The notes below the pieces were generated by a model that saw only the letters and a list, made by a program, of their open reading frames with translations, made no database searches and was not told the origin of the DNA. Positions 25,305 through 34,331 of a stretch of 64,000 bases of DNA are shown here, piece after piece. Within the stretch, counting starts at the first letter, position 1. Each line of letters begins with the position of its first letter. This DNA is from JBMFVE01 sp049966155 (lineage in GTDB: Bacteria; Bacteroidota; Ignavibacteria; Kryptoniales; JAKASW01): positions 1 to 64,000 of the forward strand of contig JBMFVE010000004.1 in NCBI GenBank assembly GCA_049966155.1. The letters run 5' to 3'. The translations under genes were made by a program, and so were the position numbers.

Positions 25305-26231
25305 ATGGAAAAGGTAATGATCTATTCAGACCTTTCCGGTTTGAAATTGATTAAAAGAGGGAAAGTCAGGGATATTTATGACCTGGGTGATAGACTTCTT
25401 TTTGTGGCAACTGACAGAATTAGCGCGTTTGACGTTGTATTACCGGACGGCATTCCCTATAAGGGCAAGGTATTAAACCTAATTTCACAATTCTGGTTTG
25501 ATTTCACAAAATCAATTGTAAATAATCATGTGATTACGGGGAATGTTAGGGAATATCCAGCTGTTTGTCAGCCTTATCGGGATGACCTCGAAGGGAGAAG
25601 TATGGTTGTCAAAAAAGCAAAGCCGCTGCCAGTTGAGTGCATCGTCAGAGGGTACCTGACAGGTTCGGGCTGGAATGATTATTTGAAGACAGGGAGAGTA
25701 TGCGGGATCTCGCTTCCTTCTGACCTGAAGGAATCAGATAAGCTTCCACAACCGATTTTTACCCCGTCAACAAAGGCTGAGATTGGACTGCACGATGAGA
25801 ATATCACATTTGATGACATGATTCGATTAGTTGGTGAAAAGGTCGCTGTAACAGTGCGCGAATATGCAATTAATGTTTATCAGAAGGCAGCTGAATTTGC
25901 TGAAAAAAGAGGAATAATAATTGCTGATACTAAAATGGAATTTGGATTTGATGAAAGAGGTAAATTAATCTTAATTGATGAACTCCTTACTCCTGATTCG
26001 TCACGCTTTTGGGATCTGGAAAAGTATCGTGCGGGCAGATCCCAGGAAAGCTTTGATAAGCAGTTTGTAAGGGATTATTTGCTCTCCATAAATTTCAACA
26101 GGAAACCTCCAGCGCCTGATCTGCCAGAAGAAGTAATCCGCGGAACCAGCCAGAGATACCTTGAAGCTTTGCGACGTATTGCGGGGATTGAACTGCCGCT
26201 GCACAGCCAGTTCCTGGATTCAATAAAGTAA
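25305..26231 (+). CDS. purC: Phosphoribosylaminoimidazole-succinocarboxamide synthase
   Basis: About 308 residues, the longer SAICAR synthetase type. It ligates CAIR with aspartate using ATP in purine synthesis. Signatures are IKRGKVRDIYDLGDRLLFVATDRISAFDVVLPDGIPYKG, VKKAKPLPVECIVRGYLTGSGW, FTPSTKAE..HDENI, and the substrate loop IADTKMEFGFD with LIDELLTPDSSRFW. ATG codons at 25305 and 25317 and a TTG at 25302 are all possible; none has a strong ribosome-binding site. The gene runs convergently into the glycosyltransferase, overlapping it by 12 bases. The other purine gene in the window, purL, is 8 kb away. Confidence 0.95.
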   Translation: MEKVMIYSDLSGLKLIKRGKVRDIYDLGDRLLFVATDRISAFDVVLPDGIPYKGKVLNLISQFWFDFTKSIVNNHVITGNVREYPAVCQPYRDDLEGRSMVVKKAKPLPVECIVRGYLTGSGWNDYLKTGRVCGISLPSDLKESDKLPQPIFTPSTKAEIGLHDENITFDDMIRLVGEKVAVTVREYAINVYQKAAEFAEKRGIIIADTKMEFGFDERGKLILIDELLTPDSSRFWDLEKYRAGRSQESFDKQFVRDYLLSINFNRKPPAPDLPEEVIRGTSQRYLEALRRIAGIELPLHSQFLDSIK

Positions 26232-27221
26232 TTCTCTTACTACCTTTGATGCAATTGCCGGGGTTATTTCGGTCATGCATTTGAAGTGGCCTTTTGGGCA
26301 TTTGTCGAGCCCAATATGTGAACAGGGGCGGCAGGTTAGTCCGTCAACTTCGAGAATCCTGCTTTCAACAAGGTAGGGCGCAAATCCAAATTCTTTAACA
26401 GTCGATCCAAAGAAAGCAACGATCTTCTTCCCGAGTGCATTAGCTGCATGCATTAAATAGGAATCGCCAGTCACTACCACTTTTGCGTAACCGAGCAGGG
26501 CTGAGCTTTCAAGAATGGACAGGCGGCCGCAAAAATTCAGTATATTAAGCTTACTCGCTATTTCTGTGCATATCGGGCTATCCTCAGGTCCGCCGATTAA
26601 AAAGGGTGATGTCTCGCCCATAATTGCTTTTGCTAGCTCTACCCAGTAGATTGCAGGCCACTGTTTTGTGAAATGCTTTGAGCCGGGGCAGAGAGCAACA
26701 AATGGCTTCTCTCCGGGAATCTTCTTAACAATTTCTAAAACTCTTTTTGAAATATCATCGTTAAAAAACAACTCTGGTGGTGGTACATCCTTTATTGTTC
26801 TGTCATATGTTTGAGCATACTTGAGGGCAACGGGCCTTATTTGTTTGTATCTATTTATTTTAAATTTGACAAGAAGCAACCTTTTTAAAATGTCTTTTTT
26901 TATAGTTTTTATTTTTGCAGAAGTTCCCCTTCTTAAATAAATGCTTCTGAAATTGTTCTGAAGGTCGATTGTTTCATCGAAGTTCTCTTTCACCAGATGT
27001 TTACGCAATCTTTCAAGTTCGTGTATGTTTGCACCACTACTTATTGTATAAATAGCTGTGACCAGGGGATTGTACTTTATTAAATCTTCAAAGCTGTCTT
27101 TAACCACGAAATGTATTTCCGACTGCGGTTCACGCTGCTTTATCAGTTTTATCAACGGTGAAGTTAGAAGAACGTCTCCAGCAGAACTCAATCTTATCAG
27201 GAGCTTTTTTTGATTCGCCAT
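26220..27221 (-). CDS. Glycosyltransferase family 9 (ADP-heptose:LPS heptosyltransferase type)
   Basis: 333 residues, cytoplasmic face of the inner membrane. The GT-B fold motifs of heptosyltransferases are present: IRLSSAGDVLLTSPLIK, ALCPGSKHFTKQWP, FLIGGPEDSPICTEI, and the sugar-nucleotide site VVTGDSYLMHAANALGKKIVAFFGST. The C-terminal cysteine set CRPCSHIGLDKCPKGHFKCM is common in the family. It would add heptose to the lipopolysaccharide core or a related glycan; the exact acceptor cannot be told. Its start is divergent from the AAA+ gene across a 107-base gap. Confidence 0.9.
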   Translation of the reverse strand: MANQKKLLIRLSSAGDVLLTSPLIKLIKQREPQSEIHFVVKDSFEDLIKYNPLVTAIYTISSGANIHELERLRKHLVKENFDETIDLQNNFRSIYLRRGTSAKIKTIKKDILKRLLLVKFKINRYKQIRPVALKYAQTYDRTIKDVPPPELFFNDDISKRVLEIVKKIPGEKPFVALCPGSKHFTKQWPAIYWVELAKAIMGETSPFLIGGPEDSPICTEIASKLNILNFCGRLSILESSALLGYAKVVVTGDSYLMHAANALGKKIVAFFGSTVKEFGFAPYLVESRILEVDGLTCRPCSHIGLDKCPKGHFKCMTEITPAIASKVVRELLY

Positions 27222-27277
27222 TGTTTAAAATATAAGTGTGAGATTGCACGATGTAAAGAAGAAAATTATTTATAATG

Positions 27278-27306
27278 TTGAAACTTGAATAAGATAAAGA
27301 TATATT
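27278..27306 (+). promoter_or_regulatory. Sigma-70-type promoter for the AAA+/VWA pair
   Basis: TTGAAA (27278-27283) and TATATT (27301-27306) are separated by exactly 17 bases. They lie 23 bases upstream of the ATG at 27329, which has AGAGGA before it. The predicted start of transcription near 27313 leaves a very short leader. Confidence 0.55.
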
Positions 27307-27328
27307 CCGCAGAGGAGAGGAATTCGAG

Positions 27329-28834
27329 ATGAGCAGGCCAAGGACGATTGGTGAGTTAAGAAGTTCCGGATATGTGTGTGTTTCTGTTAAAGATGAAATG
27401 CGTAATAATCTTATCTCTAAATTAAAATCAAAGGAAGTTCTTTTTCCGGGCATAATTGGTTACGATAACACCGTAATACCCTCAATTGTTAATGCAATTC
27501 TTGCTAAACATGATATGATCCTTTTAGGGTTGCGTGGGCAGGCCAAGACTCGCATAGCGCGCAGTCTGGTAAATTTTCTCGACGATCAAATCCCTATCAT
27601 AAAGGGCTGCGAGATTAATGACAATCCGTACAAGCCTGCGTGCAAACGGTGTGTCGACCTTGTCTCTGAACATGGCGACGATGTCGAAATTGAATGGATT
27701 AGCAGGGAACAGAGGTATGGTGAGAAATTAGCCACTCCGGATGTAACAATTGCTGACCTAATTGGAGACATCGATCCGATAAAAGCAGCTGTTCAAAAAC
27801 TTCATTACTCGCACGAGGGGGCAATTCATTTTGGAATTATTCCGAGAACCAACCGTGGAATTTTTACTATTAACGAACTTCCCGATCTTCAGCCGAGAAT
27901 CCAGGTGGGCCTCTTCAATATTATGCAGGAAAAAGATATCCAGATAAGAGGTTTCAACGTAAGAATACCACTTGATGTTATGATGGTGTTTACAGCAAAT
28001 CCCGAGGATTACACTAATCGTGGAAATATAATCACCCCCCTGAAAGACAGAATTGACTCGCAAATACTTACTCACTATCCCCGTACAATTGAAGAGGCAA
28101 TGTTAATCACAGAGCAGGAGGCGTGGATTAAACGCGACAGCGGAAAGACCATAATTATGCCGTTATACATCAAGCAAATTGTTGAAGAAATTGCCTTTCA
28201 GGCAAGATCAAGTGAGTTCGTTGACCAAAAAAGTGGGGTCAGTGTCCGTATGACAATTTCGATTATTGAGAACCTTGTGAGCAGTGCCGAAAGACGAGCA
28301 ATATTAAATGACGAGCAGGTAATCGTGCCGCGTATTTGTGATTTGCAGTTTGCCCTCCCAGGGATGACGGGAAAGCTTGAACTCGTTTTTGAGGGAGAGC
28401 AAGAAGGCTCTGTGAGGGTCAGTAAGGCCCTCATAGGGAAGGCGGTGCGCCAGACTTTTAAAAAATATTTTCCAGATCCTTTACAAAAGCGCACGAAAGG
28501 TCAATTATCTGATGAAACAAAACGAAGAGAAGATGATTATTCACCAATTATCAACTGGTTTGAATCCGGAAATAAAGTCGATGTTGCTGATGACATGCCT
28601 TTTGAAGAATATTATGAAGAACTGAGCAGGGTTCGCGGATTGAAAGAGGTAGCCAAGAAATATTTAAAGCTTGATGAGACACGTAAGTATGAGCTTGCTA
28701 CTGCAATGGAATTTGTGCTGGATGGACTGCATCAACTTTCAAGAATTGCTAAAGATGATGTGGATAATTTAGTTTCATATAAAGATCTTGTTGGAAGCAT
28801 ATTTAATGCAAAGGAAGGATTTGATGAGGATTGA
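27329..28834 (+). CDS. Mg-chelatase subunit I-like / MoxR-type AAA+ ATPase with cysteine motif
   Basis: 501 residues. The Walker A loop is G67-L-R-G-Q-A-K-T74, with Ala in place of the usual Gly before the Lys. IFTINELPDLQP is the Walker B/post-B region, VMMVFTANPEDYTNRG holds sensor 1, and ITPLKDRIDSQILTHYPRT follows as in ChlI/BchI. An insert with CEINDNPYKPACKRC carries three cysteines that could bind metal. The last 110 residues are helical. Such ATPases work with a VWA protein to remodel partners or insert metals, and a VWA gene follows within 60 bases. True Mg-chelatase is unlikely: no large H subunit or other porphyrin genes are present here. Confidence 0.85.
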   Translation: MSRPRTIGELRSSGYVCVSVKDEMRNNLISKLKSKEVLFPGIIGYDNTVIPSIVNAILAKHDMILLGLRGQAKTRIARSLVNFLDDQIPIIKGCEINDNPYKPACKRCVDLVSEHGDDVEIEWISREQRYGEKLATPDVTIADLIGDIDPIKAAVQKLHYSHEGAIHFGIIPRTNRGIFTINELPDLQPRIQVGLFNIMQEKDIQIRGFNVRIPLDVMMVFTANPEDYTNRGNIITPLKDRIDSQILTHYPRTIEEAMLITEQEAWIKRDSGKTIIMPLYIKQIVEEIAFQARSSEFVDQKSGVSVRMTISIIENLVSSAERRAILNDEQVIVPRICDLQFALPGMTGKLELVFEGEQEGSVRVSKALIGKAVRQTFKKYFPDPLQKRTKGQLSDETKRREDDYSPIINWFESGNKVDVADDMPFEEYYEELSRVRGLKEVAKKYLKLDETRKYELATAMEFVLDGLHQLSRIAKDDVDNLVSYKDLVGSIFNAKEGFDED

Positions 28835-28889
28835 CTCAGAATGATTGTTTGCGCATGTACTTATTAATTGTCAGGTAAGGAGATTCAGG

Positions 28890-29996
28890 ATGAGATTAAG
28901 ATACTCAAAATGGACAGAAGGCTCGCAGACAGATGAACAGCGGCTGGAGTACCTGATATCGTTGCTCAGTTACTTCTTGCTCGGAACCAATGGAGATGCA
29001 GAAGAAGCATTAAGGTGGCTAAGACAACTTGATGAAGAGCATGAAATTTTTGATGAAAACATGTCAATTGAACAATTTATTCAAAGACTGAAAGAAATGG
29101 GGTATATCGAGGACGAAGTAGATACAATAGTCATAACTCCCAAAGGGATTCAAAGAATCAGGGAAGATGCTCTGAAAGAGGTGTTTTCCAGTCTTAAGAA
29201 GAGTCCAGAGGGTAACCATGAAACTCCATATACAGGGCAGGGGGTTGATCGTCTAAGTGAAACAAAGAAATTCTTTTTTGGTGATCAACCGACAAATATT
29301 GATTTAACTGCAACTCTGACCAACACTTTAAAACATAGTACCATTGATGATTTTCATCTTGAAGAGGATGACATTGAAGTTTACGAAACAGAGCATTTGA
29401 CAAATTGTGCTACAGTCTTGCTCCTTGACATAAGTCATTCAATGGTGCTGTACGGTGAGGACAGGATTACGCCTGCAAAACAAGTTTCTCTTGCACTTGC
29501 TGAGTTAATTCGCACAAAGTTTCCGAAAGATCACCTCAACATAGTGGTCTTTGGAGATGACGCCAGAGAAATAACTCTTGCCGAGCTTCCTTTTGTCACA
29601 GTCGGACCATTTCATACCAATACGCGTGAAGCCCTGCGGCTCGCAAGGAGTATCCTTAGACACAAGGGAAATGTAAACAAACAAATTTTTCTGGTTACCG
29701 ATGGGAAACCTTCCGCAATATTTGATGAAGCCGGGCGGCTTTACAGAAATTCTTTCGGCCTCGACCCAAGGATTGTGAACAAAACTCTCGATGAAGCTGT
29801 TAACTGCCGCAAAGAAAGAATTCAAATCAGTACCTTCATGGTGGCAAAAGATCCATACCTTATAAACTTCGTAGAAGACCTTACGAAGGCAAATAAAGGA
29901 AGGGCGTACTACTCATCATTAAATAAGCTTGGTGAATATATTTTTGTGGATTATATTCGAAACAGGAGGAAAAGATTTAGAAGCTCCCTCCCTTGA
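28890..29996 (+). CDS. VWA domain-containing protein, partner of the AAA+ ATPase
   Basis: 368 residues. The N-terminal half (about 1-165) is helical with LRYSKWTEGSQ at its start. The C-terminal VWA domain carries the MIDAS motif D180-I-S-H-S184 (LLLDISHSM), the Thr-bearing GPFHTNTREAL and FLVTDGKPSAIFDE, which together bind a divalent cation for partner docking. The start at 28890 was chosen for its GGAG 8 bases upstream; the longer frame from 28845 lacks one. MoxR-type ATPases and VWA proteins form functional pairs in many bacteria. Here the pair stands alone, between its promoter and the convergent neighbour. Target unknown. Confidence 0.88.
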   Translation: MRLRYSKWTEGSQTDEQRLEYLISLLSYFLLGTNGDAEEALRWLRQLDEEHEIFDENMSIEQFIQRLKEMGYIEDEVDTIVITPKGIQRIREDALKEVFSSLKKSPEGNHETPYTGQGVDRLSETKKFFFGDQPTNIDLTATLTNTLKHSTIDDFHLEEDDIEVYETEHLTNCATVLLLDISHSMVLYGEDRITPAKQVSLALAELIRTKFPKDHLNIVVFGDDAREITLAELPFVTVGPFHTNTREALRLARSILRHKGNVNKQIFLVTDGKPSAIFDEAGRLYRNSFGLDPRIVNKTLDEAVNCRKERIQISTFMVAKDPYLINFVEDLTKANKGRAYYSSLNKLGEYIFVDYIRNRRKRFRSSLP

Positions 29997-30073
29997 AATT
30001 TAACGCTGCATTCCAATTTTCTTGAAGCACAAAGATAGCAGGAAATAATAATAATAATTTGTCAGGCCTATTT

Positions 30074-30991
30074 TCATTTTACAAGCAAGTTTTTGAGCGC
30101 CGAAATAATGTCAGGATAAAGAAATTCAAATCCTGATGAGATCAGCCTTTCGGGAAGGACTCTTTGACTTGTAAGTATTGTTTCTTCCGCCATTTTACCC
30201 TGGATTAGTTTCAAGATTAAAGCAGGTGCTTTAAAAAGAACAGGACGATGTAGTAACATGCCAATTTTTTGTGAGATTTCGGCCATAGTTGCAGGATGTG
30301 GGGCGGTTAAATTATAAGCTCCGGAAGCATTCTTGCTTTTAAGTAAAAAAGAAATTGCTCTGATTTCATCGTCATAGTGTATCCATGGTACCCACTGTTT
30401 GCCGTTGCCGGGAACGGTTCCTGCATAGAGCTTGAATGGCAGGACAATCTTCGGCAGCGCTCCACCGAGCATTGTAAATACAACGCCTGACCGGATTGCA
30501 ACAGTTCTGATGCCATATATTGATAGGTTTGCCGTTGATCCTTCCCATTCCCTGACAACGTTTGAAAGAAATCCTGTACCTGGTAGAGAATTTTCTGTAA
30601 GTATTTCATCCATTCGTGAGCCATAATAACCTACTGCCGATGCCTGTATGATAGTTGAAGGAGGTGCCTCCATTAATTTTACCAGTTTGACAATCTGCAA
30701 ACCGGAATTGACTCGGCTCTCCAAAATTAGCTTCTTCTTTTTCTGAGTCCACATCGCGGCAGCAATACTTTCTCCAGCGAGGTTTACGATTGCTTCAGTT
30801 CCTTCAAGCTCTCTGGCGAGTTCAGGTAAGAGAGACGGGTGCCACCTGAAAATCCTTACGGTTTTGCCAAGTTTTACAATCGCAGCCTCCGGGTGTCTTG
30901 ATAGTGCAATGACGTCATGACCATCCCCCTGTAAAAGTTGAACAAGCCCCGTGCCTATTAATCCCGTTGCTCCAGTTATAGCAATTTTCAT
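30074..30991 (-). CDS. TIGR01777-family NAD-dependent epimerase-like oxidoreductase
   Basis: 305 residues. The N-terminus has the extended-SDR nucleotide site MKIAITGATGLIGTGLVQLL. Family landmarks are AIVNLAGESIAAAMWTQKKKKLILESRV, ASAVGYYGSR, VREWEGS, RSGVVFTMLGGALPK and the C-terminal PERLISSGFEFLYPDI. These proteins (YfcH-like) bind NAD(P), but their substrate is unknown. The YYGSR region replaces a canonical YxxxK. It is monocistronic and converges on the VWA gene; the 77-base gap contains a short AAT microsatellite (about 30049-30060). Confidence 0.9.
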   Translation of the reverse strand: MKIAITGATGLIGTGLVQLLQGDGHDVIALSRHPEAAIVKLGKTVRIFRWHPSLLPELARELEGTEAIVNLAGESIAAAMWTQKKKKLILESRVNSGLQIVKLVKLMEAPPSTIIQASAVGYYGSRMDEILTENSLPGTGFLSNVVREWEGSTANLSIYGIRTVAIRSGVVFTMLGGALPKIVLPFKLYAGTVPGNGKQWVPWIHYDDEIRAISFLLKSKNASGAYNLTAPHPATMAEISQKIGMLLHRPVLFKAPALILKLIQGKMAEETILTSQRVLPERLISSGFEFLYPDIISALKNLLVK

Positions 30992-31074
30992 TAAAAAATA
31001 TCAGCAGTTGGCAATTAAATTTCAACACAAAGACTCCTTTAATTATTCATCCTTTCTTCGGAAATTAATAAGCA

Positions 31075-31317
31075 ATGTTAATCAGGGTAAAAGTTCATAC
31101 CAGGTCGAAAAACAGTAAGCTCATAAAGAAAACTGATGAGAGCTTTGAGGCTTTTGTCAAATCGGAACCGATTGAAGGCCGGGCTAATGATGAATTAGTA
31201 TCGCTCATTGCTAATTATTTTGGCGTTGCACTGAACAGGATCAAAATTGTACACGGTGGCAGGTCACATAATAAGATTTTGGAAATTTACGATGACCGCT
31301 TTAAAAGACTGGCTTAA
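31075..31317 (+). CDS. DUF167 (YggU) family small protein
   Basis: 80 residues. The pattern LIRVKVHTRSKNSKL, FEAFVKSEPIEGRANDELVSLIANYFGV and IKIVHGGRSHNKILEI is diagnostic for DUF167/YggU. Family members are small alpha/beta proteins of unknown function, often near cell-division or proline-synthesis genes. Neither is present here. The start has no clear Shine-Dalgarno sequence. Confidence 0.9.
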   Translation: MLIRVKVHTRSKNSKLIKKTDESFEAFVKSEPIEGRANDELVSLIANYFGVALNRIKIVHGGRSHNKILEIYDDRFKRLA

Positions 31318-31377
31318 AAACTCACCAAAATCGCATATAAAAAGCAACCGTTATTAGAACGTTACTATCGATTTTTG

Positions 31378-31406
31378 TTGACTTTAACACCGCAAAAGCT
31401 TAAAAT
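31378..31406 (+). promoter_or_regulatory. Sigma-70-type promoter for the FadL-like gene
   Basis: TTGACT (31378-31383) and TAAAAT (31401-31406) are separated by exactly 17 bases. The GTG start is at 31442, behind a perfect AGGAGGT ribosome-binding site. This is the best promoter in the window. Confidence 0.7.
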
Positions 31407-31441
31407 AGCATAGCTCTTAAACAAAAAACAGGAGGTAGACT

Positions 31442-32686
31442 GTGGCTCCCAAAATTAAGGCTTTGTCAGTCTTAGCGGCAACCTTTGTATTTGTCTCAAC
31501 AGCTTTTGCAAGTGGTTACCAGCTCAACGAACACGGAGCACGTGCAACCGCAATGGGAGGTGCGTTTGTTGCGCGTGCCAATGATCCTTCCGCGATTTTC
31601 TTTAACCCGGCTGGGTTAAGTTATCTCAAAGGCCTCAATGTGATGGTTGGGGGAACGCTAATTCTTCCCAGTACGACCTTTACAGGGCCTTATCCTAACA
31701 ACACCGAAACCCGGATGAACAATCTTGTTTTTTTCCCTCCAAATGCCTACGTCACTTATACAATGGACAACGGTCTGGCTTTTGGGATAGGGACTTACAC
31801 GCCGTATGGATTGGGCACAGATTGGCCGGGCAACTGGGTCGGCAAGTTCATTATAACAAAAATTAATCTTCAGAGTTTTTACATCAATCCGACGATTTCA
31901 TACTCATATGAAGATCTCCTGTCTGTAGGTATTGGATTTGATTATGTACTTGGGAGTGTTGAATTAGACAGGGTCGTTTCAACTCCTTTTTCAGATCCAA
32001 GCGGAAATCCAATTCAACCTGCTGCTAACTTGAAGGGAAATGGAAATGGAAGCACCTTTAACTTCGGAATTCTTCTTAATCCGACTAAAAATTTGTCGCT
32101 TGGGTTTTCTTATCGTGGCAAGACGAATCTTAAAGCGGAAAACGGAACAGCTACGTTTACAAACGCTGGCAAACTATCGCCATTACTTCCCGGTGGTTCA
32201 GTTTCCACCAGCGTTCCGCTGCCGGAAACATGGTTTGTAGGAGTAGCCTACAAAGGGGTGGACTATTCAATTGAAGCTGATTACCAGTATGTCGGCTGGA
32301 GTGCATTTAATCAGCTCGTTATCAACTTTGCCACGCAAACTATCCTTCAAAGTCAAACAGTGGTGACGGGAAATTACAACAACAGTTATATTATCAGGGT
32401 AGGTGGCGACTACAAAATTAATGAAATGATCACGGCAAGGGCAGGTTTCTTTTATGACAAAAACCCAATACCCGATGCATATTTAGAGCCGCTCCTTCCA
32501 GATGCGGATAGGCTCGGTATTAACATTGGTGCGGGGATAAATCTGACAGATAACATAGCACTCGACCTGTCGTATATGTTTCTTCCGTTCAAACAAAGAA
32601 CAGTTACAACCTCTGCAGTTGGATTCAATGGCACATATAATTCCACGGCTAACTTAATAGGGGCTGACCTCAGTTTCAGGTTTTGA
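31442..32686 (+). CDS. OmpP1/FadL family outer membrane transporter
   Basis: 414 residues. A signal peptide of about 23 residues ends at STAFA. The mature protein starts SGYQLNEHGARATAMGGAFVARANDPSAIFFNPAGLSYL, the FadL N-terminal hatch with its NPA motif. Amphipathic beta strands follow and the chain ends in LSFRF, a typical outer membrane insertion signal. FadL proteins carry long-chain fatty acids or other hydrophobic molecules across the outer membrane. The GTG start has an excellent AGGAGGT. A secreted GDSL lipoprotein lies 100 bases downstream and may release its substrate. Confidence 0.92.
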   Translation: MAPKIKALSVLAATFVFVSTAFASGYQLNEHGARATAMGGAFVARANDPSAIFFNPAGLSYLKGLNVMVGGTLILPSTTFTGPYPNNTETRMNNLVFFPPNAYVTYTMDNGLAFGIGTYTPYGLGTDWPGNWVGKFIITKINLQSFYINPTISYSYEDLLSVGIGFDYVLGSVELDRVVSTPFSDPSGNPIQPAANLKGNGNGSTFNFGILLNPTKNLSLGFSYRGKTNLKAENGTATFTNAGKLSPLLPGGSVSTSVPLPETWFVGVAYKGVDYSIEADYQYVGWSAFNQLVINFATQTILQSQTVVTGNYNNSYIIRVGGDYKINEMITARAGFFYDKNPIPDAYLEPLLPDADRLGINIGAGINLTDNIALDLSYMFLPFKQRTVTTSAVGFNGTYNSTANLIGADLSFRF

Positions 32687-32786
32687 TGAATAAATGTACC
32701 GTTAAACCTATTAATGAGAGAATATCAATGAGTCCGTCAAGAAGAGTGGAATTGGTTTTTAAAAAACAAATGACAGAGGAGTTTAT

Positions 32787-34205
32787 ATGAAACAGATGAG
32801 TTTAAAATTAGCGGGCATCGCAGCTTTTGCTGCTCTTGCATTTCTGGTTGCATCGTGTGGCGACTTTAAGAAGTCGAGCGTGGTCAATCCTCCTTCTAAT
32901 GGTTCGCTCGATTTCACAACGTACGTTGCACTTGGCAATTCTCTTACGGCAGGTTATCAGAATGGTGCCCTGTATAAATCGGCCCAGCTTTATAGCTACC
33001 CGAATTTAATCGCCCAGCAAACGGGATCTCAAAATTTCCAGCAACCTTTGATATCTGATCCCGGGATTGGTGGAAGATTGAAAATTGTTAATATTGTAGG
33101 ACCTGTTATTGGTTCTGATCCTGTGCAGGGGGGACAATTGTTGAACGCATCTCTGAACAGGCCTTACAACAATCTTGGTGTTCCTGGTGCGATCCTTTAT
33201 GATCTTATCGATACTTCCAATTTTGCTGCCAAAGCACTTCCCCCTCGCAATAACCCATTTTTCAGCATCGTGTTACGAAGCAGTGTGTTTGGATCGAGCG
33301 CTGTGGCACAGGCACTAAATTTAAAACCAACTTTCATATCTGTCTGGATTGGTGCAAACGATGTCCTTGGCTACGCATCTTCGGGTGGAACAGTTGGGAC
33401 AGACCCTGCTACACATTCTCTGCCAACTGACCAGGCAACGTTTGCGTATTTATACAACCAGACTATGAGTGCTCTTCTTGCAGGTGCTCCCAATGCGAAG
33501 TTTGCGACAGCTAATATACCTGACGTTACTGCAATTCCTTTCTTTACAACTGTACCTGCTGTTGTCATTAATCCTCAAACACAGCAACCCGTGACTGTCA
33601 ATGGTCAATTTGTGCCGTTGATTGTCCAAAGGCACGATCCAAGTGGAAAGCTTTATGTTGGTCAGGCTAATCCGGTTTATGATTTGATTTTACTTACAGC
33701 TATGGATTCTCTGAGAGCTGGTGTTGGAATACCTACGGCTCTTGGCGGAACAGGAAGGCCTCTTGGTACGCAATTTGTTCTTGATTCATTGGAGGTGGCC
33801 AGAGTTCGGAACGCAACTCAGGGTTTTAACCAGGTAATAGCTGCTTTTGCAAACAGTAATTCCACAAAAGTTGTTATGGTCGACGCATACAGCATTTTGA
33901 ACAACATTAAGCAAAACGGTTACATGGCAGATGGCGTTGCGCTTAGCAGTACTTACATCAGCGGTGGATTCTTCGGATTGGACGGTGTACACCCGACATC
34001 ACGTGGATACGCTGTTGTAGCAAATGAGTTCATTCAGGCTATCAATGCGCACTTTGGTTCCAACATTCCTCTTGTTCCGCTTTCACAGGTGCCTGGCTCT
34101 GCTATTCTTGCAAAAGCATTGCCGAAGAAAATTTTATGGCCTGAAATACATCTCGGTGATTTGCAGCCAACCCTGAGGCTGATGCAGCAAAGCGATTTGT
34201 ATTAA
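32787..34205 (+). CDS. SGNH/GDSL-family hydrolase lipoprotein
   Basis: 472 residues. A lipoprotein signal ends with LVASC (Cys24), so the protein is membrane-anchored outside the cytoplasm. SGNH blocks are visible: ALGNSLTAGYQNG with Ser52 (block I), WIGANDVLG (block III, Asn) and LDGVHPTSRGYAVVANEF (block V, Asp and His). It is expected to hydrolyse an ester, such as a lipid or acylated sugar; the long insert between blocks could define specificity. It probably shares the promoter of the FadL-like gene and ends at a strong terminator, so the two look like a two-gene unit for lipid uptake. Confidence 0.9.
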   Translation: MKQMSLKLAGIAAFAALAFLVASCGDFKKSSVVNPPSNGSLDFTTYVALGNSLTAGYQNGALYKSAQLYSYPNLIAQQTGSQNFQQPLISDPGIGGRLKIVNIVGPVIGSDPVQGGQLLNASLNRPYNNLGVPGAILYDLIDTSNFAAKALPPRNNPFFSIVLRSSVFGSSAVAQALNLKPTFISVWIGANDVLGYASSGGTVGTDPATHSLPTDQATFAYLYNQTMSALLAGAPNAKFATANIPDVTAIPFFTTVPAVVINPQTQQPVTVNGQFVPLIVQRHDPSGKLYVGQANPVYDLILLTAMDSLRAGVGIPTALGGTGRPLGTQFVLDSLEVARVRNATQGFNQVIAAFANSNSTKVVMVDAYSILNNIKQNGYMADGVALSSTYISGGFFGLDGVHPTSRGYAVVANEFIQAINAHFGSNIPLVPLSQVPGSAILAKALPKKILWPEIHLGDLQPTLRLMQQSDLY

Positions 34206-34248
34206 TATAATTTCGTTTAGGTCCTGACTGAGGACGGGAGGATTGAAG

Positions 34249-34290
34249 GCAGGCGGTGACTTTTTGCAGTGCGCTGCCTGCTATTTTTTT
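34249..34290 (+). terminator. Terminator after the FadL/GDSL unit
   Basis: GCAGGC (34249) pairs with GCCTGC (34276), directly followed by TATTTTTTT. The loop contains a second possible pairing. A smaller hairpin (GTCCT/AGGAC, 34221-34235) lies just before it. Confidence 0.75.
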
Positions 34291-34331
34291 GTAAATTGTT
34301 TCTGTTATGTGCCAACAATTGTCTGTACAAA

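Noticed and set aside
27329..29996. True magnesium or cobalt chelatase genes
   Set aside because: No large catalytic subunit or tetrapyrrole gene is nearby, and the ATPase has a divergent Walker A and a cysteine insert not expected in BchI.
30049..30060. AAT microsatellite after the VWA gene
   Set aside because: It is only four units in a non-coding gap and too short to imply phase variation.
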